Shown: in pieces, positions 1 to 10,652 of the stretch
How the letters are laid out: each line of letters opens with the position of its first letter
Position numbering within the stretch: position 1 is the first letter of the stretch
Source of the DNA: Agrypnia vestita
Taxonomy: Eukaryota; Arthropoda; Insecta; Trichoptera; Phryganeidae
Direction: 5' to 3'
Assembly: GCA_016648135.1 (NCBI GenBank)
Contig: JADDOH010005135.1
Location: 62,001 to 126,000, forward strand
DNA: 64,000 nt
The notes under the pieces: model-generated
Seen by the model: only the letters and a program-made list of their open reading frames with translations
Databases searched by the model: none
Told to the model about the DNA's origin: nothing
Position numbers and translations under genes: made by a program

Positions 1-287
1 TATCAAAGCTCAAAACATCTGAAATTTTAGAAAAATATTAAATTACTGTAAGTTTAGTGATCCATTATATGTTTTAATTCGTTTTTAATTGTTGTTATAT
101 TTTGTCGAAATGTCGAATAATGTCGAAAATCTAAATTGACTGTCAAATGTTTTTAGAATTTAATCTTCAAAGCATGAAGTGTCTTATCAAAGCTCAAAAC
201 ATCTGAAATTTTAGAAAAATATTAAATTACTGTAAGTTTAGTGTTCTGTTATATGTTTTAATTCGTTTTTAATTGTTGTTATATTTT
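1..287. repeat. Tandem duplication, about 184-bp period, cut by window edge
   Basis: The segment starting TATCAAAGCTCAAAACATCT at position 1 restarts at 185 and is repeated almost exactly for about 100 bases, then diverges near 287. The first unit carries an extra TGTCGAA-rich stretch. The array may continue left of the window. No coding frame is seen. From about 285 to 345 follows an end of the repeat called MITE-M here (GGGAGT then CTTGGTTTTTATGGG), also seen near 28000 and 49350. Confidence 0.75.
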
Positions 288-529
288 ACAAAGAAAGGGA
301 GTATAACCAAAACTTGGTTTTTATGGGTTACTTTTTTTATTTTCTTCAATCGGAATTTTGAATTCGAATGCAATATATTGATTTTCAAACTAGCCAGTAT
401 TTTATATGTAAGGAACTAATACTTTAAAAGCCATCAAATATATATCCCGTGTAGATTTTCCGTCAACATTATCACCGTCGCTACGAATTATATAGGTGGA
501 TGTTGAGTTTTCTCCAACTATCTCTATTT

Positions 530-700
530 TGCGCCATTTCTCTATAGTTTTAGATCTCTAAGGCATCTATTGAGGACATCGTTGTTCCTAAGCATTGACC
601 TTTCCAAGCTTCCACATCCTGTTAATCTTGTATTAAATGGTAACTTCGATGCTTTACTTTTCTCATCCTCTTCAGAGAAACCAACTACCTAAATCTTCTC
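530..700 (-). repeat. Degenerate LINE 3' fragment (family LINE-D)
   Basis: The plus-strand text around CTCTAAGGCATCTATTGAGG resembles, with many differences, the better preserved minus-strand LINE ends at 34426-34590 and 53440-53620, where the same position reads as a reverse-transcriptase C-terminal tail. Only patchy similarity is visible, so the boundaries are approximate. Confidence 0.3.
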
Positions 701-984
701 ATTTCTAACAACTTTGAGATGCGTATCTCATAAAAAATATATTATACAGTTACATATTGCAGCGTCTTTGCTGAAATTTCATTTTCTAAAACCAGCTCAA
801 ATATACGCCACAAAATCATATAGTCCACATACAAAAAAAACAAATACATGGCCGCTGGATGCGCTCGACAAAACCCAATTCTCCAGTGTGTAAGTGAAAA
901 TTTTGGAACGTCATGTTCCATAAAGTCTTTATCATTGCCTTTATTATTGTAATTCTTTATAATTTTTTATTATTTAGTCGAGTA

Positions 985-1075
985 AATAAATCCATTACAA
1001 TTTTCACGACTTCGGAGAATTCTCGTTTAACACGGGTGGTGACCATAAAGTAACTTTTCCTCATTTCCATCGATA
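985..1075 (-). repeat. Dispersed repeat shared with 61050-61140
   Basis: The block around CGGGTGGTGACCATAAAG is the reverse complement of the block around TTTATGGTCACCACCCG at 61050-61140, including the flanking ACGACTTCGGAGAATTCTC part. It is two copies of an unclassified dispersed repeat in opposite orientation. The core looks palindromic (GGTGGTGACC). Confidence 0.5.
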
Positions 1076-1149
1076 TTTACAACCAGAATTATTAAAGCAC
1101 TACGCCACCAAAATATCACCAAATAAAAATAGAATTATTTAAAGTTTAT

Positions 1150-1332
1150 TAAAGGAAACACATTCTTATTGTGAAGTTATAATTTCAGAACAAAATTCTG
1201 TAAATTATTAAACAATTTAAATTAATCAATTAGAAAAGACATACAGAAAAATCAAATTAACGAAAAAATATTTAAATTCCACCGGGAATCGAACCACGGA
1301 CCTCACATTCTATCCGGGAATGGCACGTTATA
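1150..1332 (-). mobile_element. SINE-1 copy (tRNA-Arg-like head), minus strand
   Basis: Read on the minus strand it shows a pol III B-box (GGTTCGATTCC), then the characteristic tail beginning AAATATTTTTTCG and passing through CTGTATGTCTTTTC and CTAATTGATTAAT to an end near TAACTTCACAATAAGAATG. The same head and tail occur at 1501, 11754 and 27640-27915. The 5' part of the tRNA-like head is truncated here. It lies head-to-head with the copy at 1501. Confidence 0.7.
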
Positions 1333-1500
1333 CTTTTTTTTTTTTCAACCTTATATGTCGTCTCTCTTTAATTGATTAATATATTTTTATTCCATTTTTA
1401 AAGCAATCCACATTGTATAATGCAATAGTCACGAATACCTTCGCATATCTGTCGCTAGAGGACGCCAGAAATTAATTAAAAATGTTCGTTAACTTACCTG

Positions 1501-1640
1501 AGTGCCATGGCGAAATGGATAACGCGCCATTCCCTGATAGAATGTGAGGTCCGTGGTTCGATTCCCGGTGGCATTTAAATATTTTTTCGTTAATTTGATT
1601 TTTTCTGTATGTCTTTTCTAATTGATTAATAAAAATTGTT
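1501..1640 (+). mobile_element. SINE-1 copy with complete tRNA-Arg-like head
   Basis: Positions 1504-1573 resemble a tRNA: a D-arm/A-box GTGGCGAAATGGATAACGC type sequence (TGGCGAAATGGATAACGC at 1508-1525), a B-box GGTTCGATTCC, and acceptor halves GCCA and TGGC. It resembles tRNA-Arg but the stems are imperfect. The AT-rich tail shared with the other copies follows at once, so it is a SINE and not a functional tRNA. Transcription would be by RNA polymerase III from the internal boxes. Confidence 0.7.
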
Positions 1641-2271
1641 TATTTGAAGTTTGTAGAAGGTATAGCATCTAGAGATTGAGATACATCCAACTGATTTGTG
1701 TACATGGATTAGACCTCTACAGAGTGTAAATTAAAAAGGCTTTTTATTCAACAATCGACTTCACGTGTCTCGAGTATCGTAATTACCTTTTTAAGCTTGT
1801 AAAATGCTTACATAAATTCTCACAGATGCAGATAATTCCTTGAATAATAAGTTAATTAATCAAAGTACGCCATTTCGCTTATTCTAGATCCACAGTATAT
1901 TGGAGATCTTCAGTTTAATTCCAGAAGAAGTCTAGAAAGAATAAAAAAGGTTTCCATTTAAAATGAATCTAGAAAAAAAATCAATAACCAAGGATTGGGT
2001 AGTTTATAAATTAATGAACATTCTCTTTATGTTATATCAAATATATATTTACATATTGACTATTTTAATAATATTTAACTAAAACCCCTGAAAAATCACG
2101 GGGGAGGCATAAATGAATGGTTAGCTTCTTAGTTTAGCTCTGTGTACGCGACGCGATTCGCCGCGTACGTGGGAGACGGCGGGAATATTCGGCGGGAAAT
2201 CGGATAAGGAATAGGAAGGTTAAGAGAAATGGACTGTATTGGTTAAAAAAGGGAGGGACTTTTTGACTCAC
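1641..2271. other. AT-rich spacer, nothing recognised
   Basis: I see no repeat family, RNA or plausible exon here. The stretch 2140-2200 is locally GC-rich (CGCGACGCGATTCGCCGCG) without an open frame that continues. It would be the intron downstream of the exon candidate at 2272-2349. Confidence 0.4.
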
Positions 2272-2349
2272 CTTTGTCTCTTGGCATTCTTCCAGATGTC
2301 ACCTCACCAAACATTTGGTTTACTCGGTTACCACCAACACGCGTTAATC
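2272..2349 (-). CDS. Candidate internal exon of an unidentified minus-strand gene (second of two seen)
   Basis: The 78-nt segment is bounded on the minus strand by an AG acceptor (CACTGCCAGACAACAG) and a consensus-like GTGAGT donor. Read in phase 1 it is fully open and encodes about 26 residues, including GLTRVGGNRVNQ, MFGEVTSGRMPRDK and a final split glycine codon. The other two frames contain stops. Length divisible by three and phase 1-1 match the candidate exon at 6173-6256, so the two join without a frame break across a 3.8-kb intron. I do not recognise the protein. The piece RVNQ-x-x-G-x4-GR faintly recalls the start of paired domains, but that is too short to name it. It could be a chance open segment; the donor and the frame match argue for a real exon. 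Confidence 0.5.
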
Positions 2350-3033
2350 CTGTTGTCTGGCAGTGACGAGACGAGAAAATATTTATAGGATGCACAATTA
2401 AACACAAGACGAAAATTAACAGGGGGATAGCGAGACTTGTCGAAACGAAAGGTAAACTGGTACTAAGGAGGATAGGATAAATTTCGATAGAGACAAATCA
2501 GTGTTGCTACGTAAGAAAAAAATAACAATCTGTAAACAATCGATTTCTGTACGAACGTGACGTCACGCATATCGAAAACTCTGTTTTTACAATGTGCAGT
2601 ATGTATAGTATATTTTTGACGGGCCACGGAGAAAAGACGGCGGCTACGTCGTTTAGTCACCGTCCACGCCGAGAATTCAAGGATATTATGGACTTACGGA
2701 ACAGACATACAGCGAAATAATTATATTTATATCAAATAAAATTATCCCAATACGAACAATATTATTGATTAAATGAATGATACTTTTCAATCAGCTGTAA
2801 AACACTCGAGTCTTTAAATGGGTATATTTAGCTAAATAGAAACTGAATAAGAAAACAATTGGACGAATGCAAACTCCATTTGAAAAACAAAAGCATCGGT
2901 ACAGTTCAGAGAGGAAATTGCATTTCACAGAGTTTCAGTTTAACCCTATCAGAGGAGGCAAGACTGGGAAACGTAATCGGGGGATTTCCTCGCGAGGGGA
3001 GGTCACATTATTCCGGATAGGGATGCAGACAGT
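2350..3033. other. Non-coding spacer with one CRE-type palindrome
   Basis: This would be intron under the exon model. The only motif that stands out is the palindrome GTGACGTCAC at 2557-2566, a CREB/ATF-type site; two more TGACGTCA sites lie at 13843 and 13907. Short open frames here look like chance. Confidence 0.35.
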
Positions 3034-3359
3034 TTACATTAGCACGTCACTGGGAATCAGTTAACATTGACACATCGGTAGGAATTAATACAGAATTGAA
3101 ATTACAGTTCCATTGTACGTGTATCGCTAGTCCAATCAAAGTTGAAGTGATGGGAAAATGTTTTCAAATTGGTTTTTACGTTTTTACGTTTTACTACGTT
3201 ACTTTACGTTACATTAGCACGTCACTGGGAATCAGTTAACATTGACACATCGGTAGGAATTAATACAGAATTGAAATTACAGTTCCATTGTACGTGTATC
3301 GCTAGTTCAATCAAAGTTGGAGTGATGGGAAAATGTTTTAAAACTGTTTTTTACTACGA
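3034..3359. repeat. Direct tandem duplication, 175-bp period
   Basis: The sequence beginning TTACATTAGCACGTCACTGG at 3034 restarts at 3209 and runs to about 3350 with few substitutions, mostly near the end. Between the copies is a run of TTTTACGTTTTACTACG-type text. The near identity suggests a fairly recent local duplication. Confidence 0.8.
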
Positions 3360-3419
3360 AAGTTTGGTAGCGCTTGTGACAGACATTGTTGCATAGAAAA
3401 TTATTTTCTATACTGTATC

Positions 3420-3550
3420 TTTTAACTATTATTATTTGTACCTTTAACTGTATTATTATTTTATCTGTCTTATGATATTTTTTTAAATTTATATTCTGTA
3501 CATTTGTAAAAGCCCATAAGGGTGTTAAATAAATAAATAAATAAATAAAC
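3420..3550 (+). repeat. CR1/Jockey-like LINE 3' end with TAAA tail
   Basis: The text AAGCCCATAAGGGTGTT is followed by an (AAAT)n tail near 3520-3548. The same end occurs inverted at 50110-50160 and, more diverged, near 36790. Such 3' ends with short tandem tails are typical of 5'-truncated non-LTR retrotransposons. No coding part is retained. Confidence 0.5.
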
Positions 3551-3933
3551 TATATAATATGCCATTCTCCTAATTCTTGTACTTTGTACTTATTAAATCA
3601 CATTTTGAGTGAGTACAAAATCATGTACTTATTCAAAATGAGATTTAAATGATCATTAAAATGTCAAAAAATGAATTCGTGATTTGTAAAAAAATTTAAC
3701 CTTAAAAATCATTCTAAATTACTATATCCGTTAATATGGCTCCTAGAAAATAAGAAATGAAAACAAACATTACACAAACGCGATACTTTACACACGATAA
3801 ACGAACACACTCAAATTTCAGAGATGAACTCGAATGTACTGCGGGATGATTGTTCGATTTTACTGGATAATAAATAGTTATATATCAATGTTGATATTTT
3901 TCAGATGGAAATGTATTTTTAACGACATGATAT
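3551..3933. other. AT-rich spacer, nothing recognised
   Basis: No repeat family or coding signal was recognised between the LINE tail and the open frame starting at 3934. Confidence 0.3.
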
Positions 3934-4197
3934 TGTGTGTAATTTACTGTACAGTGTAGATTATTTTTCGCGCAAAACAAATTAAAGGAATTAAATAAAA
4001 AAAGTTTTGAACATTTCTCCGGGCGTGCAAAGGCTGGGGAACACATTCTGCCTGCGAGCTTTTCTTCCAAAAAGGCTTTCACGGAAGGTGTTAATGTCCT
4101 GGCCGTATATGACTTTTGCTCCAGATGGAACAAACGGTGCTTAGCGCCTACTGCCCGCAATAAGGTGAACACCAAGTCTCTGACATTTTTTCTTCAA
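3934..4197 (+). pseudogene. Unidentified open segment cut by a piggyBac-like insertion
   Basis: A plus-strand frame with no ATG runs from a stop near 3931 into the element at 4198. It encodes about 88 residues, including KLKELNKKSFEHFSG, AFTEGVNVLAVYDFCSRW and NKRCLAPTARNKV, which reads more like a protein than most open frames here and is locally less AT-rich. The minus strand is also open for 96 codons over the same bases, so which strand was coding is uncertain. Removing the insertion and one TTAA copy keeps the frame open for only about ten further codons. I cannot assign a family; it could be remnant coding sequence, UTR or chance. Confidence 0.25.
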
Positions 4198-5324
4198 GGG
4201 GGTATTCTAGTGTAGAAATTAGAAAAAATCAATTTTTTTATTCTTCATATTTTCAAAGCTTAACCTTTCAAGAATATGCCCTTAAGAGGATATGTCAAAA
4301 TTTTAATTATTTCGGGAGATATAACTATTTTAGTGACATGACACCCAAACCGGCTGGACCGGAACAAATCGAACAAAAGACGTTAGGGACCAACCGACTA
4401 CCTGCGATCCCATTCTCTGGTAAACCCTTATATACTCTTGTATTATATATTGAAATATAATAATCCAAGGTCACCGCAGAAAATGCTTTTTTTGAAAAAG
4501 GGGAAGACCCAATGTATAGAGCAGGAATCGCAGCTTAATTAAATGAAGTATAAAATGTCATTTCATGGAGCGTTTTTCTCGAAACTACTTTTTTCAAAAA
4601 GTTTGTCATGATTTCTCAAGTTCTACCTAACCGATTTACTAGAAATTTGGTGTGAGTCTTCTCTATATATGTCTCTATCTTACTAACTAACATTATAACA
4701 AATTTAAAAATTACTGTCCTTAGATTTTCACGGCCGTTCAGAATCTTCTGCGTATAGTTTTCTGGGATATTCTGCCGTGTATATGTGACCTCTCTGGCCA
4801 ACGTTTCGGATCCCATTGCAGGGTCGTTGCAGGTGTTGAAGTGTAGGTTAACCTACACTTCAACACACACTCATCACATCAGCCCTGATGATGTACCCTG
4901 CAATGGGATCCGAAACGTTGGCCAGATACATATACACGGCATAATATCCCAGAAAACTAAACACAGAAAATTAAAAATTACTGTTTTTTAAAAATTCAGA
5001 ATAGTCAAAAAATTTATTATTATTTTTTCAAACATCCGCAATTTAGCGAAAAAAAAAATTTTCAGTTTTTTTAGTTAGTACAATAGCAGCATTTATCTAG
5101 ATAAAATATCTCTTTACTTTTTTGTTTAAGATTATTTGGACAAACCTGGCGCCCCATTTTTTTCCAACCCCCCACTTCAACAGCTTATAACATTTAGAGT
5201 TAAATTTTTTTTCCTTTTTTTTATTTTTTATGTATTGTTAAAACATGAATAAATATTTTTTGTTTTTTATTTATACCACCCGAAAAAACACCTCAAATTC
5301 ATGCCTCTAGACTAGAATACCCCC
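4198..5324. mobile_element. Non-autonomous piggyBac-like element, TTAA-flanked, 1.13 kb
   Basis: The left end GGGGGTATTCTAGT and the right end CTAGAATACCCCC are inverted copies. They are flanked by TCAA (a one-base variant of TTAA) on the left and TTAA at 5325-5328 on the right. TTAA target duplication and G-rich termini suggest the piggyBac superfamily. No transposase remains. A hammerhead-bearing inverted repeat pair (4705-4975) is inserted in it. Two other TTAA-flanked elements with longer G runs lie at 37274 and 43082 but do not share the interior. Confidence 0.55.
4705..4975. repeat. Head-to-head pair of hammerhead family B repeats
   Basis: Two inverted copies meet at a perfect palindrome around 4832-4866 (arms GTGTTGAAGTGTAGGTT). 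The right copy has the hammerhead core CTGATGA at 4885-4891, stem II halves around the loop TGCA, GAAA at 4912-4915 and closing GGC at 4920-4922. The left copy keeps the 3' half (GGATCC-GAAAC) but has lost the CTGATGA segment. Outer ends carry the family tail (ATAATATCCCAGAAAACT, ACGGCCGTTCAGAATCTTC). The pair sits inside the TTAA element. Confidence 0.7.
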
Positions 5325-6172
5325 TTAAAGAATCGTAACAGTACAAGTTCTACAATAGCAAGACACCATGTATAATAAGTAGAATATTTTCCCATAGAAC
5401 GTGTTCTTCCATGTTTCTAGAGAGGGAATATCCCCTACCCAGAGTACATTTTTATATTGCACATGCAAGGCATTTAATGATAATTATATCGATATTGACC
5501 TCTTCAATATTGGTCTTACCGCGTTAAAAAAATGCTATAGATTATACGTACATTTATTCTAGCAACACAAAACAATTTCACCACAATATTACCAGACTCA
5601 CGGATTGAAAGCAACTTCACTAAATCGACTTTGGCCTATCACTCACTGCATCTAATCTTCTCTTCCTCCACCTTTACTCTGCGTCTCACATCCTCATCCT
5701 TTTTCCCGTGTCAGTCTATACTCATTATCTCTTTTCTTCACATACTTTTCATATTCACTCGTTTTAATTAACTTAAAAATATTGTCTAATCCAACTTTGT
5801 TATTGATTCACTGTGCCTTCAACATCTGTGAATCTTTTTAATTGATTTACAGTCCACATATGTAATATACACTAAGTTTTTATATTATCAAGTTTAAAAA
5901 CTGTTGGGATTTCTTAGTAAATAAATAAAAAAATATAAAAAAATGTTTAGCGGGTTGGTTTTGATCGCGTAAGTGGATTGAAGATTCCCCGATACGGTAA
6001 TTATAAAAAGAGTATTGAATTTACGCCCGACCAAGAGAATTTTTCCGTGTTCAGTGTGTGTACGTGTGTGTGGTCACGTATATAAAAGTGTGAGTAAAAG
6101 AGCCTGTATAGCAAGGCTAATAAAATAGAAGAGAAAATAAAATAGAATACAGAGGATGTTAGTAATACTCAC
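5325..6172. other. Spacer with a probable LINE 3' tail
   Basis: At 5880-5945 the text AACTGTTGGGATTTCTTAGT runs into (AAAT)n, as in the LINE tails elsewhere in the window, but no coding part is visible. The rest is AT-rich and unassigned. Under the exon model this is intron. Confidence 0.3.
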
Positions 6173-6256
6173 CGTTTGATGTTGCGGTTAATTTCGGATC
6201 GTCAATAGAATGGTTGTCACGGAAGCGTTGCTCGTACTTATCTTGCACCTTATTGG
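6173..6256 (-). CDS. Candidate internal exon of an unidentified minus-strand gene (first of two seen)
   Basis: On the minus strand an 84-nt segment follows a strong acceptor (TTTTACATCTTATTTCAG) and ends at the consensus-like donor GTGAGTAT. Exactly one frame is open: 27 full codons including NKVQDKYEQRFRDNHSIDD and PKLTATSN, with split codons at both ends (phase 1-1). The residue mix (charged, Q/N-rich, soluble) is unlike the hydrophobic chance frames common in this AT-rich DNA. It joins in frame to the candidate at 2272-2349. I do not recognise the protein. Upstream exons are not identified with any confidence, so the gene probably extends right with long introns full of repeats. The main alternative is a chance pairing of splice signals. 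Confidence 0.55.
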
Positions 6257-6344
6257 CTGAAATAAGATGTAAAACAATAATGCGGTCCGCGTCCATTGGA
6301 CCACCAAAAATGAAAATGAGAATTACCTATCTGGCGATGAAGGA

Positions 6345-6478
6345 AACAAATATTGATTCAGAATTTGGTTATGCGTTTTTTTTTATGAAAAAAGGACTAA
6401 CTTGCTAGTCTGGAGCGAACCCGCGACCTTTGGATCACGAGGCAAGTGCCCTAACCATAAGACCAACAAGCTACTAAT
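6345..6478 (-). mobile_element. SINE-2 copy, minus strand
   Basis: The minus strand reads a tRNA-like head (AGCTTGTTGGTC, TATGGTTAGGGCACTTGCC, CGCGGGTTCG) and then the family tail (AGTTAGTCC, TTTCATA). The same head and tail occur at 8226, 12335, 25090 and 25933. The head is His/Asp-tRNA-like and not a functional tRNA. It lies about 90 bp upstream of the exon candidate, within intron on that model. Confidence 0.65.
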
Positions 6479-7696
6479 TTTGTATGTTCGTTTTCTTTGA
6501 TGAGTTGCATAATTGATATTTTTTGTATATTGTTTCTACCTTTGGGAATGGAAATATTTAGAATAGTGTTTGTGTGGGGAATCTTGATTTTTTTTAAAGT
6601 ATGACTTTAATAATAGTTCTCTGAATTACTTAAATTTGATTTATTATATTATTATGTTCCACCCCACTTTATTATTCCATATTGGAATAGTGAGTGGATA
6701 GTTGCAAAGTATACCTTTTTTTAATTTTCTATGCTTAAAATGTTTCGTGGTCTTATGAATATATATAAATATCTTCTAATTATTTTCGTCAATTCGTTGA
6801 TATGGCTATGCTATTTAAGATGTTGGTCTGTAATTACTCCAAAATATTTGATTTTCTTTTTTGGATTTATTATTGAACATGAATTGTTACAAGTCATTCC
6901 GTCGCAGTTGTTATTGTGGATGTTAATTTTTATATTAAGCGGTATTTTGTGGTTTTTTTATCGAAAAGGGAATGTAGTATGTTTTTTCGGAGTTTAGGGA
7001 GAGCAAATTGTTGTCGAACCAGGATTTCAGTACATTCAGGTCTCTGTTTGCGTGTTTGTTTACTGTGTTGCAGTCAGGTCCGCTTATATAATAGCTGTGC
7101 CTTCTGCATATAATATGATTTTACTTGTAAGATTAAGTTCGAAGACATCTTTTTTATTGAATTGCTTTCGTGCATCTGTTAACAAATATTTATTTTGTAT
7201 TATTATTTCACGTGAACTTTGATTTGTTTTTTCAGAAAGGAACCCTCGCGTAAAACGAGGGACTTCTATTTGCTGTACACGAACTACATATATATTTATT
7301 TTTTAATTTTCGCAAAACTAAGCTGTCTCTCGCTAATTTTACAACTCTCGCAAGATGTACAAGACTGAAATTAAAATAATCTTCCTCCACAAGCCTCGAG
7401 TTGACTTGTTTGATTAAATCCGCTCGCTAATATTCTCACTAATTTTCTTTGTGATTATTCTGCTCGCGAGACAGGAATACATTTATATAGTGGAGTAATT
7501 GAATTTACAAATAATTGTACAGTATTTCAATACGTATCCACACGGCTACATCTGTTTGAAATGGGAATTCGCTTGTCGGATTGGAAAATGTTTTTTTAAC
7601 AATCTACGTGTTTAATTTATTTGAACCTGCATACCGTGCATCATTATTAAATTATCAAAATTGGGTTCTTTTTATATACACGTCTTCTTAAATTTT
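6479..7696. other. AT-rich spacer, nothing recognised
   Basis: A hydrophobic 88-codon plus-strand frame at 6731-6997 is present but its leucine, isoleucine and phenylalanine content is what poly-T-rich sequence gives by chance. No repeat family was recognised. A short hairpin (CCCTCG and CGAGGG) lies at about 7244-7263. Confidence 0.3.
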
Positions 7697-7800
7697 CACC
7701 GTTCAGAATTTTTGGTTTGTGTTTTCTGGGGGATTTTACTGTCTTTCATAACCTTTTTGACCAGCGTTTCGGGTCCCATTGCAGGGTCTATCATGAAGGT
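7697..7800 (-). repeat. Hammerhead family B repeat, decayed
   Basis: Minus strand: the 3' half of the ribozyme motif is recognisable (GACCCTGCAATGGGACCC, GAAACG) and the family tail follows (CCAGAAAACACAAACC, ATTCTGAACGG), but the CTGATGA core has become TTCATGA. Probably catalytically dead. Single copy, no inverted partner seen. Confidence 0.55.
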
Positions 7801-8225
7801 TGATTTGTTGGTATGAGTGTTGTTGATATTGGGATTAAGTATTGACTTGCAATACCGTGTCGAAATCAGGATGAAACGTTGTCAGCGTTGTGTTAAGTAC
7901 TGGCCAGCAATACCCTGCCAAAAATACCCGGTGATATTAATATAAATAACGGTCGCAACTTAAATACATCATATTATAACAGAAATTATGGTCTCAACTT
8001 GAAAAAGAGAACAGTGATATAACAATATACATAGTCATTTGATGCAAAAAAAGGGGTTACATGGAATGTTTTCCGGAAGTTTTAAAAATTTATAGTTTTA
8101 TAGATATCGATGTGCTCTTTCCGAATTTCAACTTTGCCACCTCGTAAATTTGCCGCTCACGCCACCATTTTAGAAAAATGGCGCTTAAAAGCAGTTTTTT
8201 GACACTATCTCCTTTCCGACTCATT

Positions 8226-8390
8226 TCACGATAAAAACATTAGAATTTTTTTTTAAATAGAGATGCGAATATAGAATACGTGTCACATCAATATGCATCA
8301 ACAAACTAAGCTAAACGCTTGTGCTATGAAAGTAGGACTAACGTGTTAATCTGGAGTGAGGTTCGAACCCGCGAACCTAGAAAAAATTTT
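8226..8390 (-). mobile_element. SINE-2 copy, minus strand, 5' truncated head
   Basis: The B-box part (GCGGGTTCGAACCTCACTCC) and the full tail (TTAGTCCTACTTTCATAGC, AAGCGTTTAGCTTAGT, TATTCGCATCTC) are present on the minus strand, but the head stops just upstream of the B-box. Diagnostic tail words match the copies at 25090 and 25933. Confidence 0.7.
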
Positions 8391-8889
8391 CTACAATTTG
8401 TGTTATAATTTTTTTTCGTAAAATCAATAGTTTTGGCGAACGAGCGCCGCAAAGTGTAGTTCACCACGCGTTTTGGCCAAAAAACTAATTTCCACACCAC
8501 CTTGAGGTAGAGTAAGCGGCGCGTTTTTTTTATCGTGGTGTTCCCAGTAGGCCTAATCCACATGCAACTCACTATTATAAAATTTAGCGAATTCTCCTTC
8601 ACTTCGCTGTTCTTCATTGATCGACCAGTGTTACGATTTAATCGTTTTTAGTCCTGATCGAAACGTCAAAGACTGAAATTTCTTCCACGTCTTCCGCGAT
8701 GGGATTATCGTTTTCATCGCAATCTTTTTCGTTCTCGTAAAACTACAAAATGGCTGTACTAATATAACAAGAGAAAACTTATGACAATGCATGTCTCCAA
8801 CGTTATTGCCACGTAACACAAACACAGACAACCTGCTTTCAGCACGGTATTTCTAGTCAAAACTTAATCACAACATCAACACTCAAAAC
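8391..8889. other. Spacer, nothing recognised
   Basis: Locally less AT-rich text (for example GGCGAACGAGCGCCGC) with overlapping minus-strand open frames of 97 and 66 codons, neither of which I recognise or can support. Confidence 0.3.
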
Positions 8890-8940
8890 TTAATCATCCT
8901 TGGTGATGAACCCTTCAATGGAATCCGAGATGACAGTCAG
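8890..8940 (+). repeat. Short decayed hammerhead family B fragment
   Basis: GGTGATGAACCCTTCAATGG followed by AATCCGAGATG parallels the family B motif (CTGATGA, CCCTGCAATGGG, ATCCGAAAC) with several changes. The core and GAAA box are both damaged. Confidence 0.4.
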
Positions 8941-9189
8941 AAAGGACATAGAAACATGGCAAATTCCACCAAATTCAAGTGCTTCGGAAAACCGATTAAT
9001 GTCCAAAGTGATGTGGTTCAGCATAGCAGTAGCTCTTCCATCAGGCATAACCATCGGCAGGTTGTTCCTGTACATTGGAATGTGAAACAATCTATGCTGA
9101 CGCTGTCTAAGGTAATAATCAGGAAAATACAAAACCATTACTAAATTTCAGTATTATCGATCACACCGCGCAACGATCGATAAAATCAA

Positions 9190-9320
9190 GTCTCTGAACT
9201 ATTGTAGCCAAGCGTACCCTGGAGACATGTAAGTCATATCTCTACACATGTAGAGATATGATTTAACTTGACTTGACCTGACAAGACCAGGGTAGTCTCA
9301 ACAATTGACGAACATGTACA
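9190..9320. repeat. Small fold-back sequence
   Basis: The arms CATATCTCTA and TAGAGATATG surround a 6-nt centre near 9245. Further out, TACCCTGG pairs with CCAGGGTA and CTATTGT with ACAATTG. It is probably a small MITE or hairpin repeat, but no second copy or target duplication was seen. Confidence 0.35.
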
Positions 9321-10652
9321 AGAGGATACAAAACGTAAATTAGATAAGAAATATCGTGACAAAAGAGTGCGACATTCTGTAATCTCTATCTATCCCAATA
9401 AAAAACGATTTTAACTTACATATAATTTAAATTCTCAACCGTATTATTCTTTTCTTCAACTCCTGATTTAAAAGAATAATATATTTTTTATAATTACTTA
9501 TAGAGTCCCCGTTAAAACTTTATTTAAAAAACTCAAATATTTCAAAGCGCCGCCGCCGTCTTCCATTTAAGAATGTAAATGAGGAACCCTGTAAGTTATG
9601 CCAGTCTTTCTACTCATAGAGTCTGATATTTTATTAAAAACATAAAATTTACTAACCCCTTTTCACCTTGTATACAAATCAAGTAAATCGTCATTAGCCG
9701 TTTAAAATCTAATTACTTCGAGATAAAAATTTTACAACACAAAATAGTTGGCAGATCTTCTGGTGACGTGACGAATGACGTTTTTCTGTGTTTAGATAAA
9801 AATCACTGAATCACTGATTTCAAAAAAGTGTATTATTATATCTGATGAGGACTATTTTGAAGGGGATGAAATTAATATTCTTACGAGATTCTAAAACGAT
9901 TAGAATTACCTACAATTGAGAGTTTCCGAAAAAGTCTGAACGTTTTAGAAAGTTTTAGTATAGTTTTTGAAGGATCTTGAATACGCGAGAATGCACAAAA
10001 ATATCAGAAATTCGATAAAAAACATTTTTTTAAATTACTTTTGCGCCGCGCTTTTTTATTTTGACATCTGCGGGACATGACAGGAAGTGAATTCTTAACC
10101 CACGAGATTAAGCACAGAAACAGCCCGAATAAAGTTTACCAGAGATAAGCTGAATATTCTCGTGCGACGATTTCAACGTATTGTGTACCAGCTTAAATTT
10201 GCGTCCAATGATTTGATTTGATATAGTTTGGAATATCTTTTACTTGTTTCATTTGATCCCATCGCTTATTGAAGACTTAATTTTAAAAAATCTAGAAAAA
10301 ACAAAATATCGCTTACTTTTTGATCTAACCTCGTATGTCTGTGTGTCAGATGGCTAAAGGTGAATATTGAACATAGTTCCAATCAATCCAAGTGAACCGT
10401 ACCTGGAGAATCCAAAGAGTATTCAACGGAATGAAGCGATTAATTTGAGAAGTTCAAGGAAGTTGTGAGGTCAGACGTAGACTAGGAAGTCGGGTAATTG
10501 GAAGATCAATCAGGGCGCTGAGTGGGGGAAGGAGACTTATCCACAAACCGAGGTTATTTATTCTCAAAAAAAGTTTTATCGATATCCCCATGGACCATCA
10601 CAAGCAATAAGGGTTCCAAGCGCAGTAGCCTTAATTAACGATTATTTATATA
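9321..10652. other. Spacer, nothing recognised
   Basis: AT-rich single-copy-looking sequence with no repeat family, RNA gene or credible exon that I can identify. Confidence 0.3.

Noticed and set aside
1504..1573. Functional tRNA-Arg gene
   Set aside because: Stems are imperfect and the same SINE tail follows in all copies, so it is a SINE head.
2272..2349. Paired-domain (Pax) exon
   Set aside because: Only about seven of sixteen residues agree over a short stretch with the start of paired domains; the flanking residues do not, so the name is not given.
6731..6997. 88-codon hydrophobic plus-strand open frame
   Set aside because: Leu/Ile/Phe/Trp-rich composition follows from T-rich DNA; no splice context, no conserved motif, overlapping frame also open.
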